Positions 19,365-30,737 of a stretch of DNA of 64,000 bases are shown piece by piece; positions within the stretch are counted from its first letter, which is position 1, and the number at the start of each line of letters is the position of its first letter. The translations under genes were made by a program, and so were the position numbers. The DNA is from Paraburkholderia tropica (lineage in GTDB: Bacteria > Pseudomonadota > Gammaproteobacteria > Burkholderiales > Burkholderiaceae). The notes under the pieces were generated by a model, which did not search any database, had not been told where the DNA came from, and saw only the letters and a list, made by a program, of their open reading frames with translations. The stretch is taken from NCBI RefSeq assembly GCF_900109265.1, contig NZ_FNZM01000017.1:158188-222187 (forward strand), in the 5' to 3' direction.

Positions 19365-20210
19365 TCATGCTGCTGTCCTTTTGGTCATGGCGGCGTGACG
19401 TCCGCTCGCGCGGCGCGCGAGGAACCCTACCACCAGCCAGTACACCGCGTAAGCGATCAGGTTCATCAGCGCCGGATGCGCACGATAACCCGTGAGCGTC
19501 GCGACGAGCGAACCGAAAGTGCTCGAATCGTCGAGGATCGCCGACGAATTCCACACCTGGTCGACGATGGTCGGCAGGATTTCCTTGTCGATCAGCTTGT
19601 CGACGCCCGTCTGAAACAGGCCCGCACCGAGGAACAGCAGCATGATCTCGGTGACGCGGAAGAAATAGCGCCACGAGAAGTACTTGCCGCCCAGCTGCAG
19701 AATATAGAACGTGAGGAACGCAAGGCCGAGGCCGAGCAGCACGGCGACGTACTGGCTCGCGTCGACGTGGCCCGACTGACCGAAACCGAGACCGTAGAGG
19801 AAGATCACCGTCTCGCTGCCTTCGCGCGCGATGGCCAGCGCGACCAGCACCGTGATGCCCCACCAGTTCGCATCGCGCGTGCTCTTCTCGAGCGACTCTT
19901 CCATCTCGCGCTTGAGCGTGCGGCCGTGCTGCTTCATCCACAGCACCATCTGCACGATCAGCACGCAGGCGACCAGCACCATGCCGGTCTGGAAGTAGTC
20001 CTGGGCGTCGCCCGAGAGCACTTCGGTGAAGCCCACGAGCGCCGCGCCCAGCGCGATCGCCGCGAGAATGCCCAGACCCACGCCGGCCCAGAGATACGGC
20101 AGACCACGGCGCGCGTCGGCGTCGCCGTTCTTCAGCCACGCATACAGAATGCCGACCACGAGCAGCGCTTCCACGCTCTCGCGCCAGACGATGAACAATA
20201 CCTGACCCAT
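19365..20210 (-). CDS. ftrC: FtrC, FTR1-family iron permease
   Basis: A 281-residue inner-membrane permease with about seven helices. The FTR1 signature REGxE appears twice in recognisable form: WRESVEALL at the start (residues 9-17) and AREGSETVIFLYG near residue 135. It moves iron inward after oxidation at the periplasmic face. The start is ATG 20210 (MGQVLFIVWRES), right before the first conserved helix. An upstream in-frame start would add a Gly/Ala-rich lead without support. Confidence 0.93.
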   Translation of the reverse strand: MGQVLFIVWRESVEALLVVGILYAWLKNGDADARRGLPYLWAGVGLGILAAIALGAALVGFTEVLSGDAQDYFQTGMVLVACVLIVQMVLWMKQHGRTLKREMEESLEKSTRDANWWGITVLVALAIAREGSETVIFLYGLGFGQSGHVDASQYVAVLLGLGLAFLTFYILQLGGKYFSWRYFFRVTEIMLLFLGAGLFQTGVDKLIDKEILPTIVDQVWNSSAILDDSSTFGSLVATLTGYRAHPALMNLIAYAVYWLVVGFLARRASGRHAAMTKRTAA

Positions 20211-20292
20211 TCCTTGGCTCCTGCCGCCGGCACACGCGCCGGCCGCGTTCTTCACTTCATGACGATGACGGCTTCTGGCCGATCGAATCGCA

Positions 20293-20646
20293 TCACTTCG
20301 CGACGATCACACCCTGCGCCTGCTGATGGAAATCGTCGAAAAACTTGTACTCGCCCGGATCGAGCGGCGCGATCACGACGAACGAATCCGCGCCCGGCGC
20401 CAGCACTTTTTCCTTGCGCAACTGAACGCTCTCGAATTCGGCCGCGCCCTTGCCCGTGTTACGCACCTCGATCTTGATGCGCTTGCCCGCCGGCACTTCG
20501 ATGCGCGCGGGGTTCAGCTTGCCGTCGGTCATTTCGAGCTTGAACGTCGGCAGATCCTCGGCGTGCGCCACCGTGGCCACGCCCGCCAGCGACGCTGCAA
20601 AAGACGCGCTGAGCGCGAGCGCCGCAAACTTGCGAATTCCGGTCAT
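20293..20646 (-). CDS. ftrB: FtrB, periplasmic cupredoxin-like protein
   Basis: A 117-residue exported protein with a signal peptide (cleavage likely after VAHA, about residue 28) and a cupredoxin domain. It is proposed to oxidise Fe2+ with copper before passage through FtrC. Canonical His-Cys-Met copper ligands are incomplete: I see no cysteine in the mature part, so the metal site differs from blue copper proteins. ATG 20646 has a GAAGGAGC ribosome site. It lies between ftrA and ftrC. Confidence 0.88.
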   Translation of the reverse strand: MTGIRKFAALALSASFAASLAGVATVAHAEDLPTFKLEMTDGKLNPARIEVPAGKRIKIEVRNTGKGAAEFESVQLRKEKVLAPGADSFVVIAPLDPGEYKFFDDFHQQAQGVIVAK

Positions 20647-20763
20647 GAGTCTTACCTGCTCCTTCGTGTCCTGCGCGCAGCGACTGCGCGCGACTCGGGG
20701 TCCTGCTGAATGCTTCGCGACGCGGCCCGCGCGGCGACTGGCGCGCGCGGGCCGCATGCGGAT

Positions 20764-21312
20764 TTAGTAACCGCCCTTCTTGCCGATGCCCGCGAACGGG
20801 AAATCGTATTCGATCGTGATGGGCTTGAACCACGGGCCCACGCCGGTTTCCTTGTCGACGTGACGGCCGAACGCCATGTGGCCCGTCTGCATCGGCGCTT
20901 CGACGATCAGCTTCAGGTGGTACTTGCCGGGACCGGCGAGCTTCACGTTGTCGCCGTAATGCGGGCCGTCGTTGGCGACCATCGGCATCAGGTCGCCCTT
21001 TTGCACGTAGCTCGAACCCGGCTTCGAGAGTTCGTAATGGACCTGCAGATACGGCATCCAGTCGCCTTCGGCAAAACCGGTCGGGTTGTTCTTGACCGCG
21101 TGGATGTCCGACTCGAGGTGGATGTCCGAGTCCGACGCCTTGCGCATCATGCCTTCCGGTTCCATGGTGATCGGCTGCAGATAGACCGCGCCGATTTCCA
21201 TGCCGCCCTGGATGGCCTGCTTGCCGATCGGGTATTCGGCCGCCTGGGCCGAGAACGCCGCCGCTGCGGCCGCCATGACGACGGTGCCGCGCACGAAAGA
21301 TTGGATCCGCAT
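20764..21312 (-). CDS. ftrA: FtrA, P19/Tp34-family periplasmic iron-binding protein
   Basis: A 182-residue exported protein with a signal peptide ending AFSAQA and the P19 core: YPIGKQAIQGGMEIGAVYL near the mature start, MPYLQVHYEL, and the metal-site surroundings HYGDNVKLAGPGKYHL. P19 homologues bind Fe2+ and Cu2+ through His, Met and Glu residues and feed the permease. The start is ATG 21312, with AGGAG seven bases before it. It is the first gene of the ftrABCD unit, led by a Fur-box-like site. Confidence 0.92.
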   Translation of the reverse strand: MRIQSFVRGTVVMAAAAAAFSAQAAEYPIGKQAIQGGMEIGAVYLQPITMEPEGMMRKASDSDIHLESDIHAVKNNPTGFAEGDWMPYLQVHYELSKPGSSYVQKGDLMPMVANDGPHYGDNVKLAGPGKYHLKLIVEAPMQTGHMAFGRHVDKETGVGPWFKPITIEYDFPFAGIGKKGGY

Positions 21313-21378
21313 CGAAACTCCTGATTTTTTTATGAGTGATACCACCGAACCGACAACGCGCATCAACCTGAAAATGTT

Positions 21379-21397
21379 AATGCGAACAATTCTCAAT
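21379..21397 (-). promoter_or_regulatory. Fur-box-like operator upstream of ftrABCD
   Basis: AATGCGAACAATTCTCAAT, a 9-1-9 inverted repeat with six of nine pairs, 66 bases before the ftrA start in an AT-rich patch. It fits iron repression of this transporter. Confidence 0.65.
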
Positions 21398-21671
21398 AAT
21401 GGCGGAGTTTAACACCGAAGCCAGTGCGGAACAATTTGTGGAAGCCAGAAAGCCCCATCGCAACAGGGTTTTAGCACCGTTACACACGTAAGCTTAACGG
21501 CGCCTTACGACTGGATCCGAATCTATTTTCGCGATACGGCGATCCGAAAGCCAATTGCAGGATTAAGCGAGGAAAACACTGAAACCGGCGCAAGCCAAAA
21601 AGAAAGCGCGCGATCAAAAACCCCGCGCGCGTTCGCCGGTTTTCCCTCGCGCCCGTCGCCAGGCGCCACGA

Positions 21672-23753
<2,082 letters not shown>

Positions 23754-24223
23754 GGGTGACATCCTGTGCGCGGAGCAAACAACTATTCTAGCGTCTCGCC
23801 CGATCTTGCCGGGGGGCGAGCCTTGGGGGCGCCTGCCGGGTCTTGCGGGGCGCGACGGCGCGGCTGCGGCGTGCGTTCCGGAACCGTTTTCGCCGTCGGC
23901 AAAAGGCAAGCGGAGAGCTGACAGAAGGAACAGATGGGGCGTCGCAGGCGCCGCTGCAAGGGCCGCGCCGCACGCTGCGGCGGAAATTCACGCGCGGGCG
24001 CGGCGGCTGCGACATCAGGTGCAGACCAAATGGCCCCGCTGGCGTCGCAGTCGGCGGAAATACGGCCGGCGGATTCGTTACAATAGCGAGTTGCGTGGCC
24101 GGCTGCCCGGCGCTCGTCGCTCGCGAGGAGCGCGCCAAAGAAGTCCCGAATCTGCCGAAGTACCGGCGAATATCGGCAGCGTGTGGTCCACCGAGCTTCT
24201 CCCTTCACTTTTGCCGAACCATC
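23754..24223. other. Divergent intergenic region uvrB / aromatic aminotransferase
   Basis: About 470 bases between divergent genes. A TACAAT hexamer at 24079-24084 could be the -10 box of the aminotransferase gene, giving a leader of about 130 bases. The long open frames across it are GC-driven and have no recognisable content. Confidence 0.4.
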
Positions 24224-25423
24224 ATGTCCCTCTTTTCCGCTGTCGAACTCGCCCCCCGCGACCCGATCCTGGGTCTGAACGAAGCCTATAACGCCGATAC
24301 GCGCGCGACCAAGGTGAACCTCGGTGTGGGCGTGTACACCAACGAGGACGGCAAGATTCCGCTGCTGCGCGCGGTGCGCGATGCGGAAATGGCCCGCGTG
24401 GAAGCCGGCCTGCCGCGCGGCTATCTGCCGATCGAAGGTATCGCCGCCTATGACGCGGCCGTGCAGAAGCTGCTGCTCGGCGACGACTCGCCGCTGCTGG
24501 CCGCGGGCCGCGTCGTCACGGCGCAGGCGCTGGGCGGCACGGGCGCGCTGAAGATCGGCGCCGACTTCCTGAAGCGCGTGAACCCGAACGCCAAGGTTGC
24601 GATCAGCGACCCGAGCTGGGAAAACCACCGCGCGCTGTTCGAAAGCGCCGGCTTCGAAGTCATCGCCTACCCGTACTACGACGCGCAGACCAACGGCGTG
24701 AACTTCGAAGGCATGCTGAGCGCGCTCAACGGCTACGCCGCGGGCACGGTCGTCGTGCTGCACGCGTGCTGCCACAACCCGACCGGCGTCGACCTCACGA
24801 TCGACCAGTGGAAGCAGGTGATCGAAGTCGTGAAGGCGCGCGAGCTCGTGCCCTTCCTCGACATCGCCTACCAGGGTTTCGGTGACGGCATCGCCGAAGA
24901 CGGCGAAGTCGTGCGCCTGTTCGCCGCTTCGGAACTGAACGTGTTCGTGTCGTCGTCGTTCTCGAAGTCGTTCTCGCTGTACGGCGAGCGCGTCGGCGCG
25001 CTGTCGATCATCACGAGCAGCAAGGAAGAATCGACGCGCGTGCTGTCGCAACTCAAGCGCGTGATCCGCACGAACTACTCGAACCCGCCGACGCACGGCG
25101 GTTCGGTGGTCGCCGCCGTGCTCGGCTCGGCCGACCTGCGCGCCATGTGGGAAGCCGAACTCGGCGAAATGCGCAACCGCATCCGCGCGATGCGCACGGG
25201 CCTCGTCGAACGCCTGACGGCGGCCGGCGTCGACCGCGACTTCAACTTCATCAACGTGCAGCGCGGCATGTTCTCGTACTCGGGCCTGACGGCGGCGCAA
25301 GTCGACCGCCTGCGCGAAGAGTTCGGCATCTACGCCGTGAGCACCGGCCGCATCTGCGTGGCCGCGCTGAACACGCGCAACCTCGACGCCGTCGCGACCG
25401 CCGTCGCCGCCGTGCTGAAGTAA
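24224..25423 (+). CDS. tyrB: Aromatic amino acid aminotransferase (class I PLP)
   Basis: A 399-residue PLP enzyme that transaminates tyrosine, phenylalanine and probably aspartate with 2-oxoglutarate. The N-terminus LFSAVELAPRDPILGLNEAYNAD, the conserved HACCHNPTGVD and the lysine that binds PLP in SSSFSKSFSLYGERVG (about residue 247) identify the aspartate/aromatic aminotransferase family. The frame extends upstream to 23843, but ATG 24224 matches the family N-terminus. A strong terminator follows. Tyrosine versus aspartate preference is not settled by sequence. Confidence 0.94.
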   Translation: MSLFSAVELAPRDPILGLNEAYNADTRATKVNLGVGVYTNEDGKIPLLRAVRDAEMARVEAGLPRGYLPIEGIAAYDAAVQKLLLGDDSPLLAAGRVVTAQALGGTGALKIGADFLKRVNPNAKVAISDPSWENHRALFESAGFEVIAYPYYDAQTNGVNFEGMLSALNGYAAGTVVVLHACCHNPTGVDLTIDQWKQVIEVVKARELVPFLDIAYQGFGDGIAEDGEVVRLFAASELNVFVSSSFSKSFSLYGERVGALSIITSSKEESTRVLSQLKRVIRTNYSNPPTHGGSVVAAVLGSADLRAMWEAELGEMRNRIRAMRTGLVERLTAAGVDRDFNFINVQRGMFSYSGLTAAQVDRLREEFGIYAVSTGRICVAALNTRNLDAVATAVAAVLK

Positions 25424-25487
25424 GCGTGCCGAAATAAGCGATTCGCCTCGATGCGCCGTTTTCGGACGGCGCGTCGAAGTGAGACGA

Positions 25488-25521
25488 AAAAGGCGTCCGT
25501 TCGCAAGAACGGACGCCTTTT
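25488..25521 (+). terminator. Intrinsic terminator (aminotransferase / patatin, convergent)
   Basis: A perfect 15-base stem AAAAGGCGTCCGTTC / GAACGGACGCCTTTT around loop GCAA, with T runs on both strands. It sits between convergent genes and can serve both. Confidence 0.92.
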
Positions 25522-25566
25522 GTTTGGGCGCAGACTACTGCGCCTGCCTGAGCGCAAATCGCGCGT

Positions 25567-26877
25567 TCAACCGTGCCCGTGCATATCGCGATGGATATCG
25601 TGCGTGACGAAGCCCGAATCGTTATCGGGTTTGTCGAGCCACCCCGGTTGCCCGAGCGACGCGCGGATGTCCTGCAAGCCGCTCGTCCAGTGCTCGCGCA
25701 TCGTCGAAATGCCGAACTGGAAGTCCTTGAAGTGGCCTTCGTACTCCTTGTGCCGGTAGATCAGGTGGATCACGTTGTACTTCTTCGAGCACGAGAGTTC
25801 GTCCGCCAGCTCGATCCACCTGTCCTGCCGATGCTCGGGCGCGACGCGCTCCAGCACCTCGCGCAGCACGTGCCGGAAACGCTGCGAGCGTTGCAGCATG
25901 TCGGTGACCATCCGCGTGCGGCTCGAATACTGGATGTCCTTCATGCGGCCCTGCACGTCGGTGATGTTGTCGGGCACCGGACCGCGCGCGCTCCATAAAT
26001 CGACCTGAAACGCGAGCGTGTCGCGCCGCGGCGTGGTCTGAATCACCTCGTAGAGCGGCGTGTTCGACATCAGACCGCCGTCCCAGTAATACTCGCCGTC
26101 GATTTCCACCGCCGCGAAACCCGGCGGCAACGCGCCCGACGCGATGAAATGCTCGGGGCGCAGCGTGGTGGTCGAATTGTCGAAGTAGACGAAGTTGCCC
26201 GTGCCCACGTTCACCGCGCCCACCGAGACGCGTATCTCGCGCGAATTGATGCGGTCGAAATCGCAGAGCCGTTCGAGCGTGGCCTTGAGCGGCGTGGTGT
26301 CGTAATAGCTCGCCTTGCCCGGCTCGCCCGCCGCGGTGGGCAGCGGCGGCGGAAAGCGCGGCGTGAAGAAGCCCTTCTGCCCTTCGATCACCGCGCCCGC
26401 CGCCTGCAAGGCCGTGAAGCTCTTGCGCACGGCGTCACCGGAATTGAACAGCGCGTGCTCGATGAAGGCCGGCAGCGGCGGACTCCACGCGGGCTGGCAG
26501 ATCGTCTCCCAGAACTCGCGCAGACGCGCCACGCGATGCTCGGGCGCATTGCCTGCGATCAGCGCCGTATTGAGCGCGCCGATGGAAATGCCCGCGATCC
26601 AGTTGGGCGCGATGCCCGCCTCGAACAGCCCTTCGTACACGCCCGCCTGATACGCGCCGAGCGCACCGCCGCCTTGCAGCGTGAGCGCGACCGTCTCCCA
26701 TTGATCGGAGTCGCTCGCGCAGCGCGAGACGCGCGGGTGCGCGCCGGGACGGGGAGCGGTTTCAGCGCCCGCCTGTACGCCTGCCGGTTCGCCAACCTGT
26801 GCGCCCGTGGCGGCGCGTACGCCGGTCGCGTCGTCGACGGCGCTCGACTGCGCCTGCCCTTTCTTGCGTTGCGCCAT
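25567..26877 (-). CDS. Patatin-like phospholipase (DUF3734 domain)
   Basis: A 436-residue acyl hydrolase. The oxyanion motif GGGALGAYQAG (about residues 70-80), the nucleophile elbow GISIGAL (serine near 108) and the catalytic aspartate in DGGLMSNTP (about residue 263) form the patatin Ser-Asp dyad. The C-terminal part (about 285-420) matches DUF3734, common in proteobacterial patatins linked to polyhydroxybutyrate genes. The adjacent 3-hydroxybutyrate dehydrogenase 15 bases downstream on the same strand fits that link. No signal peptide is visible. Confidence 0.92.
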   Translation of the reverse strand: MAQRKKGQAQSSAVDDATGVRAATGAQVGEPAGVQAGAETAPRPGAHPRVSRCASDSDQWETVALTLQGGGALGAYQAGVYEGLFEAGIAPNWIAGISIGALNTALIAGNAPEHRVARLREFWETICQPAWSPPLPAFIEHALFNSGDAVRKSFTALQAAGAVIEGQKGFFTPRFPPPLPTAAGEPGKASYYDTTPLKATLERLCDFDRINSREIRVSVGAVNVGTGNFVYFDNSTTTLRPEHFIASGALPPGFAAVEIDGEYYWDGGLMSNTPLYEVIQTTPRRDTLAFQVDLWSARGPVPDNITDVQGRMKDIQYSSRTRMVTDMLQRSQRFRHVLREVLERVAPEHRQDRWIELADELSCSKKYNVIHLIYRHKEYEGHFKDFQFGISTMREHWTSGLQDIRASLGQPGWLDKPDNDSGFVTHDIHRDMHGHG

Positions 26878-26892
26878 GACCGGCCCTCCGCG

Positions 26893-27696
26893 TTACTGCA
26901 TGAACCAGCCGTGGCTCACCACGAACGACTGACCCGTGAAGGCCGCCGTGGGGAATGCCGAGAGGAACAGCACCGTTTGTGCGACGTCCTCGACGGTCGT
27001 GAAGATGCCGTCGACGGTGCCGCCAAGCATGACGCGCTTGACCACTTCCTCTTCCGAAATGCCGAGTTCCCTGGCCTGCTCGGGAATCTGCTTTTCGACC
27101 AGCGGCGTGCGCACGAAGCCCGGACAGACCACATGCGAGCGCACGTTGTGCTTGCCGCCTTCCTTCGCGAGCACGCGCGCGAGACCGAGCAGCGCATGCT
27201 TGGCCGCCACGTAGGCCGACTTGAGCGGCGACGCTTCGTGCGAGTGCACCGAGCCCATGTAGATCACCACGCCGCCGCGGTCGTCCTTGTACATATGCTG
27301 GAGCGCGGCTTTGGTCGTGAGGAACGCGCCGTCGACGTGAATCGCCTGCATCTTCTTCCAGTCGGAGAACGCGTAATTCTCGATGGGATTGACGATCTGA
27401 ATGCCGGCGTTCGAAACGAGAATGTCGATCGAGCCGAATTCGGCGGCCACGCGGTCGATGCCCTGATTGACGGCGTCTTCGTTGGTGACGTCCATGGCCA
27501 CGCCGATCGCCTTGCCGCCCGCGCCCTTGATCTCTTCGGCGACGGCGTCGGCGCCGCTCTGGTTAAGGTCGGCGATGGCGACGGCCGCGCCCGCCTGGGC
27601 GAGCGTGAGTGCGATCTGCTTGCCAATACCGCTGGCCGCGCCGGTAACGACCGCGACCTTGCCATCGAGCTTCGAATTCAGAGTGAGAGACGACAT
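26893..27696 (-). CDS. bdhA: 3-hydroxybutyrate dehydrogenase (SDR family)
   Basis: A 267-residue NAD-dependent dehydrogenase interconverting (R)-3-hydroxybutyrate and acetoacetate, a step in polyhydroxybutyrate use. The cofactor motif TGAASGIGK (about residues 19-27), NAG (about 96) and the catalytic YVAAK are in place, and the C-terminus SGHGWFMQ-like end is typical. ATG 27696 has a GGAGG ribosome site; a much longer open frame upstream is antisense to the aldo/keto reductase and is not real. The patatin gene lies immediately beyond its stop. Confidence 0.94.
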   Translation of the reverse strand: MSSLTLNSKLDGKVAVVTGAASGIGKQIALTLAQAGAAVAIADLNQSGADAVAEEIKGAGGKAIGVAMDVTNEDAVNQGIDRVAAEFGSIDILVSNAGIQIVNPIENYAFSDWKKMQAIHVDGAFLTTKAALQHMYKDDRGGVVIYMGSVHSHEASPLKSAYVAAKHALLGLARVLAKEGGKHNVRSHVVCPGFVRTPLVEKQIPEQARELGISEEEVVKRVMLGGTVDGIFTTVEDVAQTVLFLSAFPTAAFTGQSFVVSHGWFMQ

Positions 27697-28041
27697 CGAG
27701 CACCTCCAGGAATGGGACAACGACGTAGAAGAGATGAGACCTCGACGCGCGCATACCGTCAAACCTGTCGAATGGCTTAAGCGTTTTCCTGCATTTGTCC
27801 TACGCCATCCGGCCGGATGTTGCGCCGCGGCCAACCGCGCTATTGTGCATGAAGCCGCGTGTCGCAAGCGTCGATCTGGACAAGGCGGCGCAGGCTTGCC
27901 GCAGCGCATCGTCGCGCGCAGGCACGGCGGCGGTTCGGCCATCCATGCGGTCCGGCTGTTCAACCGCTTGCACAACGCCGCGCGCGCGCAGCGCGGCCCG
28001 CGCGATCGTGCTAATTTGGCGAGCTCAACAAGGAGGCGTTC
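27697..28041. other. Divergent intergenic region
   Basis: About 345 bases between bdhA and the aldo/keto reductase. It should hold both promoters. I see no clear operator, hairpin or small gene. Confidence 0.4.
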
Positions 28042-29013
28042 ATGAACTATCGGCGACTGGGCCGCTCGGGCCTGCAGGTTAGCGAACTGTCTATCGGCTC
28101 GTGGGTCACGTACGGCAATCAGGTCGATCGCAATCTCGCGCGCGAGTCGCTCGCCGCGGCGCGCGATGCGGGCGTCAACTTCTTCGACAACGCCGAGGTC
28201 TACGCAGGCGGCAAGTCCGAGGAAATCATGGGCCAGGCGCTCAAGGAACTCGCCTGGCCGCGCGTCAGCTACGTGGTCTCCACCAAGTTCTTCTGGGGCT
28301 TGAACGAAGCGCCCAATCAGTACCACACGCTCAATCGCAAATATCTGCTGAATGCCATCGACGAATCGCTCAAGCGGCTGCAGCTCGATTACGTCGACCT
28401 CGTGTTCTGCCACCGCCCCGACCCGAACACGCCGGTTGAAGAAACCGTCTGGGCGATGAGCGACATGATCACGCGCGGCAAGGCCTTGTACTGGGGCACG
28501 TCGGAATGGAGCGCGGAGGAAATCCGCGCCGCGTGGGAAATTGCCGAACGGCATCATCTTCACAAGCCGGTCATGGAACAGCCGCAGTACAACCTGTTCC
28601 ATCGCCGCCGCGTGGAAGACGAATATCGCCGCCTGTACGAAGACATCGGCCTTGGCCTCACCACGTGGAGCCCGCTCGCCTCGGGGCTGCTGACCGGCAA
28701 GTATCGCAGCGGCGTGCCGTCGGACAGCCGGGCGCAACTGCAAGGCTACGACTGGCTGCGCAAGGAAGTCACCGACGCGGACAAGAACGCCATCGTCGGC
28801 AAGCTCGCCGACTTCGCGAAGGAACTCGATTGCACGGTCGGCCAGCTCGCACTCGCGTGGATCCTGAAGAACCCGCACGTGAGCACGGTCATCACGGGCG
28901 CGTCGCGCGTCGAGCAGATCGGCGAGAATATGAAGGCGCGCGATGTGGCCGAAAAGATCACGCCCGAAGTGAAGGCGAAGATCGAGGCGATCGTCGGCGA
29001 GCATTACGAGTAA
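28042..29013 (+). CDS. Aldo/keto reductase, Kv-beta-like subfamily
   Basis: A 323-residue NADPH-dependent oxidoreductase with a TIM-barrel fold. Catalytic residues can be placed at Asp and Tyr in FFDNAEVYAGGKSEEIMG (about residues 51-68), Lys in STKFFWG and His in CHRPDPNTP. The sequence resembles the potassium-channel beta-subunit branch of aldo/keto reductases. AAGGAGG stands seven bases before the ATG. Substrate unknown. Confidence 0.92.
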   Translation: MNYRRLGRSGLQVSELSIGSWVTYGNQVDRNLARESLAAARDAGVNFFDNAEVYAGGKSEEIMGQALKELAWPRVSYVVSTKFFWGLNEAPNQYHTLNRKYLLNAIDESLKRLQLDYVDLVFCHRPDPNTPVEETVWAMSDMITRGKALYWGTSEWSAEEIRAAWEIAERHHLHKPVMEQPQYNLFHRRRVEDEYRRLYEDIGLGLTTWSPLASGLLTGKYRSGVPSDSRAQLQGYDWLRKEVTDADKNAIVGKLADFAKELDCTVGQLALAWILKNPHVSTVITGASRVEQIGENMKARDVAEKITPEVKAKIEAIVGEHYE

Positions 29014-29256
29014 GGCGGCAACTCAGCCTTTGGGCCAGGCCGCGCTGCACGACGCTGTACAATACGCGGCCTCGCCGGCATGCCTCGTTCCCGAAGCACG
29101 TGAAACGCCGCCGGCGCGCATCGCCAGCGGCGCGTCCCGAAAGAGCTTGCTCGAAAGAAGCTCTCGAAAGAACCTGAGCGCCGCCGTTTATCGTTTCACC
29201 GCCATTGGCGCGCAAGTGCGCGCGCCGGTCGCCACCTTCCTCGCGTCCGCCCCAAC

Positions 29257-30102
29257 ATGCTGAGCTACCGCCACGCCTTCCACGCCGGCAATCACGCCGA
29301 CGTCCTCAAGCACGCCATCGTCGTGCAACTGCTGCAGTACCTCGGCAAGAAGGACAAGGCCTACTGGTACATCGACACCCACGCGGGCGCGGGCGCCTAT
29401 GCGCTGCGCGAGGGCTACGCCACCAAGAATGCCGAATTCGACACGGGTATCGGCAAACTCTGGGGTCGCAGCGACCTGCCGCCGATGCTTTCGGATTACG
29501 TCGACGAAGTCGCGGCGCTCAATCCCGACGGCAATCTGCGCTTCTATCCGGGTTCGCCCTATCTCGCGTGGCGTCTGATGCGCGAGCAGGACCGCATGCG
29601 TCTGTTCGAGCTGCACAGCACGGAAATCGACGTGCTGCGCCATCGTTTTCACGACGCCGGCCGCCGCGTGATGATCTACGCGGGCGACGGTTTCGACGGC
29701 ATCAAGCCACTTCTGCCGCCGCCGCCGCGCCGCGCGCTGGTGCTGATCGATCCGTCGTACGAGGACAAGCGCGATTATTCGCGCACGATCAAGTGCGTCG
29801 AGGATGGACTGCAGCGCTTCGCGACCGGCACCTACGCGGTCTGGTATCCGCAGGTCACGCGTCCCGAATCGCAGCGCTTTCCCGAGCAGCTCAAGCGTCT
29901 GCAGGACAAGAACTGGCTGCACGTCTCGCTGTCGGTGAAGCGTCCGCCGCACGATGGTTTTGGTCTGTTCGGCAGCGGCATGTTCATCGTCAACCCGCCG
30001 TACACGCTGGTCGCCGCGCTCAAGGAAACAATGCCCTGGCTCGTCAAGACGCTCGGCGAGGACGACGGCGCGCAATTCAAGCTCGAATCGCGCGGCGATT
30101 GA
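29257..30102 (+). CDS. rlmJ: 23S rRNA (adenine(2030)-N6)-methyltransferase
   Basis: A 281-residue SAM-dependent methyltransferase that modifies A2030 of 23S rRNA. The start MLSYRHAFHAGNHADVLKHAI is diagnostic of the family. DTHAGAGAY is the SAM-binding loop and IDPSYEDK the NPPY-like catalytic motif. Length is normal. It stands alone; a TACAAT hexamer at 29058-29063 may be part of its promoter. Confidence 0.95.
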   Translation: MLSYRHAFHAGNHADVLKHAIVVQLLQYLGKKDKAYWYIDTHAGAGAYALREGYATKNAEFDTGIGKLWGRSDLPPMLSDYVDEVAALNPDGNLRFYPGSPYLAWRLMREQDRMRLFELHSTEIDVLRHRFHDAGRRVMIYAGDGFDGIKPLLPPPPRRALVLIDPSYEDKRDYSRTIKCVEDGLQRFATGTYAVWYPQVTRPESQRFPEQLKRLQDKNWLHVSLSVKRPPHDGFGLFGSGMFIVNPPYTLVAALKETMPWLVKTLGEDDGAQFKLESRGD

Positions 30103-30207
30103 TGCCTGGCGACTAACGCCAGACGATTTCACGCGGCATGCCCGTTCGCGGCATGCCCACTCGATTCATCCCGCTACTTACCGCACCTTGTTGCGCCCTG
30201 TTGCGCT

Positions 30208-30531
30208 TTATTGCGCAGGCGCGTACTGCTGCTGCGCGGGCCGCGGACGCGGCGGCCGCCCGCCCCCGCCACCCGGCACTTCCACATACGGCGCGACGAT
30301 GATCGGCTGCTGATTATTGGCATCCGGCGACGGTAGCTGCTGCATCGGCACCATCTGCGACTGGCCGAGCGGCGCATTCTGCAACACGATGCCCTTCTGG
30401 CCGTCACTGATCCCATGCTGCGTATCGAGGATCAGCGGCTGTCCCGCCTGCGCGCCGGCGCTGGTCAATGCGCCAAGCGTCACGAGCGCAAGCGCACACA
30501 CGGAATGGTGAAAAAAGTTGACTGGCGCCAT
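30208..30531 (-). CDS. Exported Pro/Gly-rich hypothetical protein
   Basis: A 107-residue protein with a signal peptide (cleavage likely after AGAQA, about residue 28), then a short low-complexity body. A Gly/Pro/Arg tail (VPGGGGGRPPRPRP) near residues 84-97 ends in a Gln run. GGGGGA lies before ATG 30531. It is probably periplasmic. I do not recognise a family and give no function. Confidence 0.65.
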   Translation of the reverse strand: MAPVNFFHHSVCALALVTLGALTSAGAQAGQPLILDTQHGISDGQKGIVLQNAPLGQSQMVPMQQLPSPDANNQQPIIVAPYVEVPGGGGGRPPRPRPAQQQYAPAQ

Positions 30532-30688
30532 GAACGTCCCCCGGTAGAAGAAAGCGACTCCACTGTGTTGTCGGCTTGTCGCAAAAAAGACTTTACCTTA
30601 CCGCGGTGGGAAGGCTGAGACTGCCTTCATCGAAGCGTTTCAGACACGGAGCGCCGGAGCACCAGAACGCCGGACCGCAGAAATGACA

Positions 30689-30710
30689 AAGCCCCGCCAA
30701 GGCGGGGCTT
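30689..30710 (-). terminator. Intrinsic terminator after the DUF3563 gene
   Basis: Stem AAGCCCCGCC / GGCGGGGCTT with a tight AA loop (effectively four bases once the last pair opens), followed on the minus strand by TTTGTCATTTC. It is 27 bases past the DUF3563 stop. Confidence 0.8.
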
Positions 30711-30737
30711 GCGACAGCGCAGATTGCCTGCGGCTGC

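Noticed and set aside
23754..23790. LexA box for uvrB
   Set aside because: CTGT is present but no ACAG at the correct spacing.
27697..29004. Long N-terminal extension of the 3-hydroxybutyrate dehydrogenase frame
   Set aside because: It runs antisense through the aldo/keto reductase; the real start at 27696 has a GGAGG site and the family N-terminus.
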